NCBI GenBank assembly: GCA_903826715.1
Contig: CAIKFN010000154.1
Location: 1 to 5,668, forward strand
Length of the DNA stretch: 5,668 nucleotides
Direction: 5' to 3'
Source: an uncultured Actinomycetes bacterium
GTDB lineage: Bacteria; Actinomycetota; Acidimicrobiia; Acidimicrobiales; RAAP-2
Under the pieces are notes generated by a model. The model saw nothing but the letters and a program-made list of their open reading frames with translations, made no database searches and was not told where the DNA came from. A program made the translations under genes and the position numbers. Numbering within the stretch: the first letter of the stretch is position 1; every line of letters begins with the position of its first letter. Of this stretch, positions 5,124-5,668 are shown piece after piece.

Positions 5124-5668
5124 ATGAAAACGAAGCTCACCGAACTCCTAGGCATTCAGTACCCAATCATGCTTGCGGGCATGGGTGGAGTCTCCTACTC
5201 AGCACTTGCTGGCGCGGTTTCAGAAGCAGGTGGCTACGGATGCCTTGGAGCATCAACAATGTCAAGCGAGCAGCTCGCTGAAGAGGTCGCCGCAACAAAA
5301 GCGTTGACGTCAAGGCCATTCGGCGTTGACTTGCTCACGGCATTTCCAGACAGCCTCGTTCGTAATGTAGAAATCCTTATTGAAGGTGGCGCGACAACAT
5401 TTGTGGCTGGCCTCGGTGTGCCTAGTCACGTTGTAGAGATGTGTCACAAGAACAATGTTCTCGTTATTTCAATGTGCGGAAAAGTCGAACACGCCAAGCG
5501 TGCTCTTGACGCAGGGTGTGACGTTGTCGTGGCGCAAGGAACTGAAGCAGGTGGCCACACTGGTCTCGTTGCAACAATGCCTCTCGTGCCAATGATCGTT
5601 GACGCAATGAACGGCGCTATTCCAGTTGTCGCCGCTGGTGGAATTTTTGATGGAAGAGGACTCGCTGC
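5124..5668 (+). CDS. Nitronate monooxygenase / NADH:quinone reductase-family flavoprotein, N-terminal part (runs off right edge)
   Basis: The first 181 residues of an FMN-binding TIM-barrel protein of the 2-nitropropane dioxygenase family. Visible are the N-terminal LLGIQYPIMLAGMGG (8-22) that starts the FMN site, GAVSEAGGYGCLG (30-42), the signature AQGTEAGGHTG (137-147) with the likely active-site His145, and the phosphate-binding VAAGGIFDGRGLA (169-181) at the cut edge. Members either oxidise toxic alkyl nitronates such as propionate 3-nitronate, reduce quinones with NADH, or act as the enoyl-ACP reductase FabK; the EAGGH motif does not by itself separate these. ATG 5124 follows a GAGGA Shine-Dalgarno only 3 nt upstream, a short spacing, but the FMN motif at residues 14-22 supports this start. 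It is divergent from the efflux gene and possibly shares its control. About half the usual length is present. Confidence 0.87.
   Translation, partial: MKTKLTELLGIQYPIMLAGMGGVSYSALAGAVSEAGGYGCLGASTMSSEQLAEEVAATKALTSRPFGVDLLTAFPDSLVRNVEILIEGGATTFVAGLGVPSHVVEMCHKNNVLVISMCGKVEHAKRALDAGCDVVVAQGTEAGGHTGLVATMPLVPMIVDAMNGAIPVVAAGGIFDGRGLA

Overview
The window looks like chromosome from an actinobacterium with unusually moderate GC, roughly half G+C by eye. Three things point there: a DUF3040 membrane protein a few genes upstream of mraZ, a tyrosine phosphatase close to mycobacterial PtpA, and a small HNH protein followed by a single-domain lipoate-ligase-like protein just before mraZ. The last pairing recalls Acidimicrobiia (Ilumatobacter-type aquatic lineages), but that placement rests on memory of family members and not on a search. 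No tRNA, rRNA, CRISPR array, insertion sequence or phage gene was recognised.

Left part (1-2930, all minus strand): a compact five-gene run reads right to left as DUF3040 membrane protein, ROK sugar kinase, an unrecognised 83-residue protein, an HNH nuclease-like protein and a lipoate/biotin-ligase-like protein. Neighbours share ATGA or GTGA stop/start overlaps, or sit 9 bp apart, so they are probably one translationally coupled operon. After a gap of about 180 bp with a possible terminator comes the first 24 codons of mraZ, normally the first gene of the division and cell-wall (dcw) cluster, which would continue past the left edge. The mraZ promoter region carries five GTGG boxes spaced exactly 10 bp apart. 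This is the expected architecture of an MraZ autoregulatory operator, and it is the clearest regulatory signal in the window.

Middle (2931-3523): a 107-bp divergent intergenic region separates the DUF3040 operon from a plus-strand PtpA-like low-molecular-weight tyrosine phosphatase.

Right part (3471-5668): a 14-TM-type (DHA2) drug-efflux MFS transporter on the minus strand overlaps the phosphatase tail to tail by 53 bp. Across a 93-bp divergent spacer with an imperfect operator-like palindrome lies the start of a nitronate monooxygenase/NADH:quinone reductase-family flavoprotein, cut by the right edge. No regulator gene is present for the efflux/oxidoreductase pair.

Most genes belong to known families. 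The items most worth follow-up are the extended MraZ box array, the coupled pre-dcw operon with its unknown small protein, and the convergent gene overlap.
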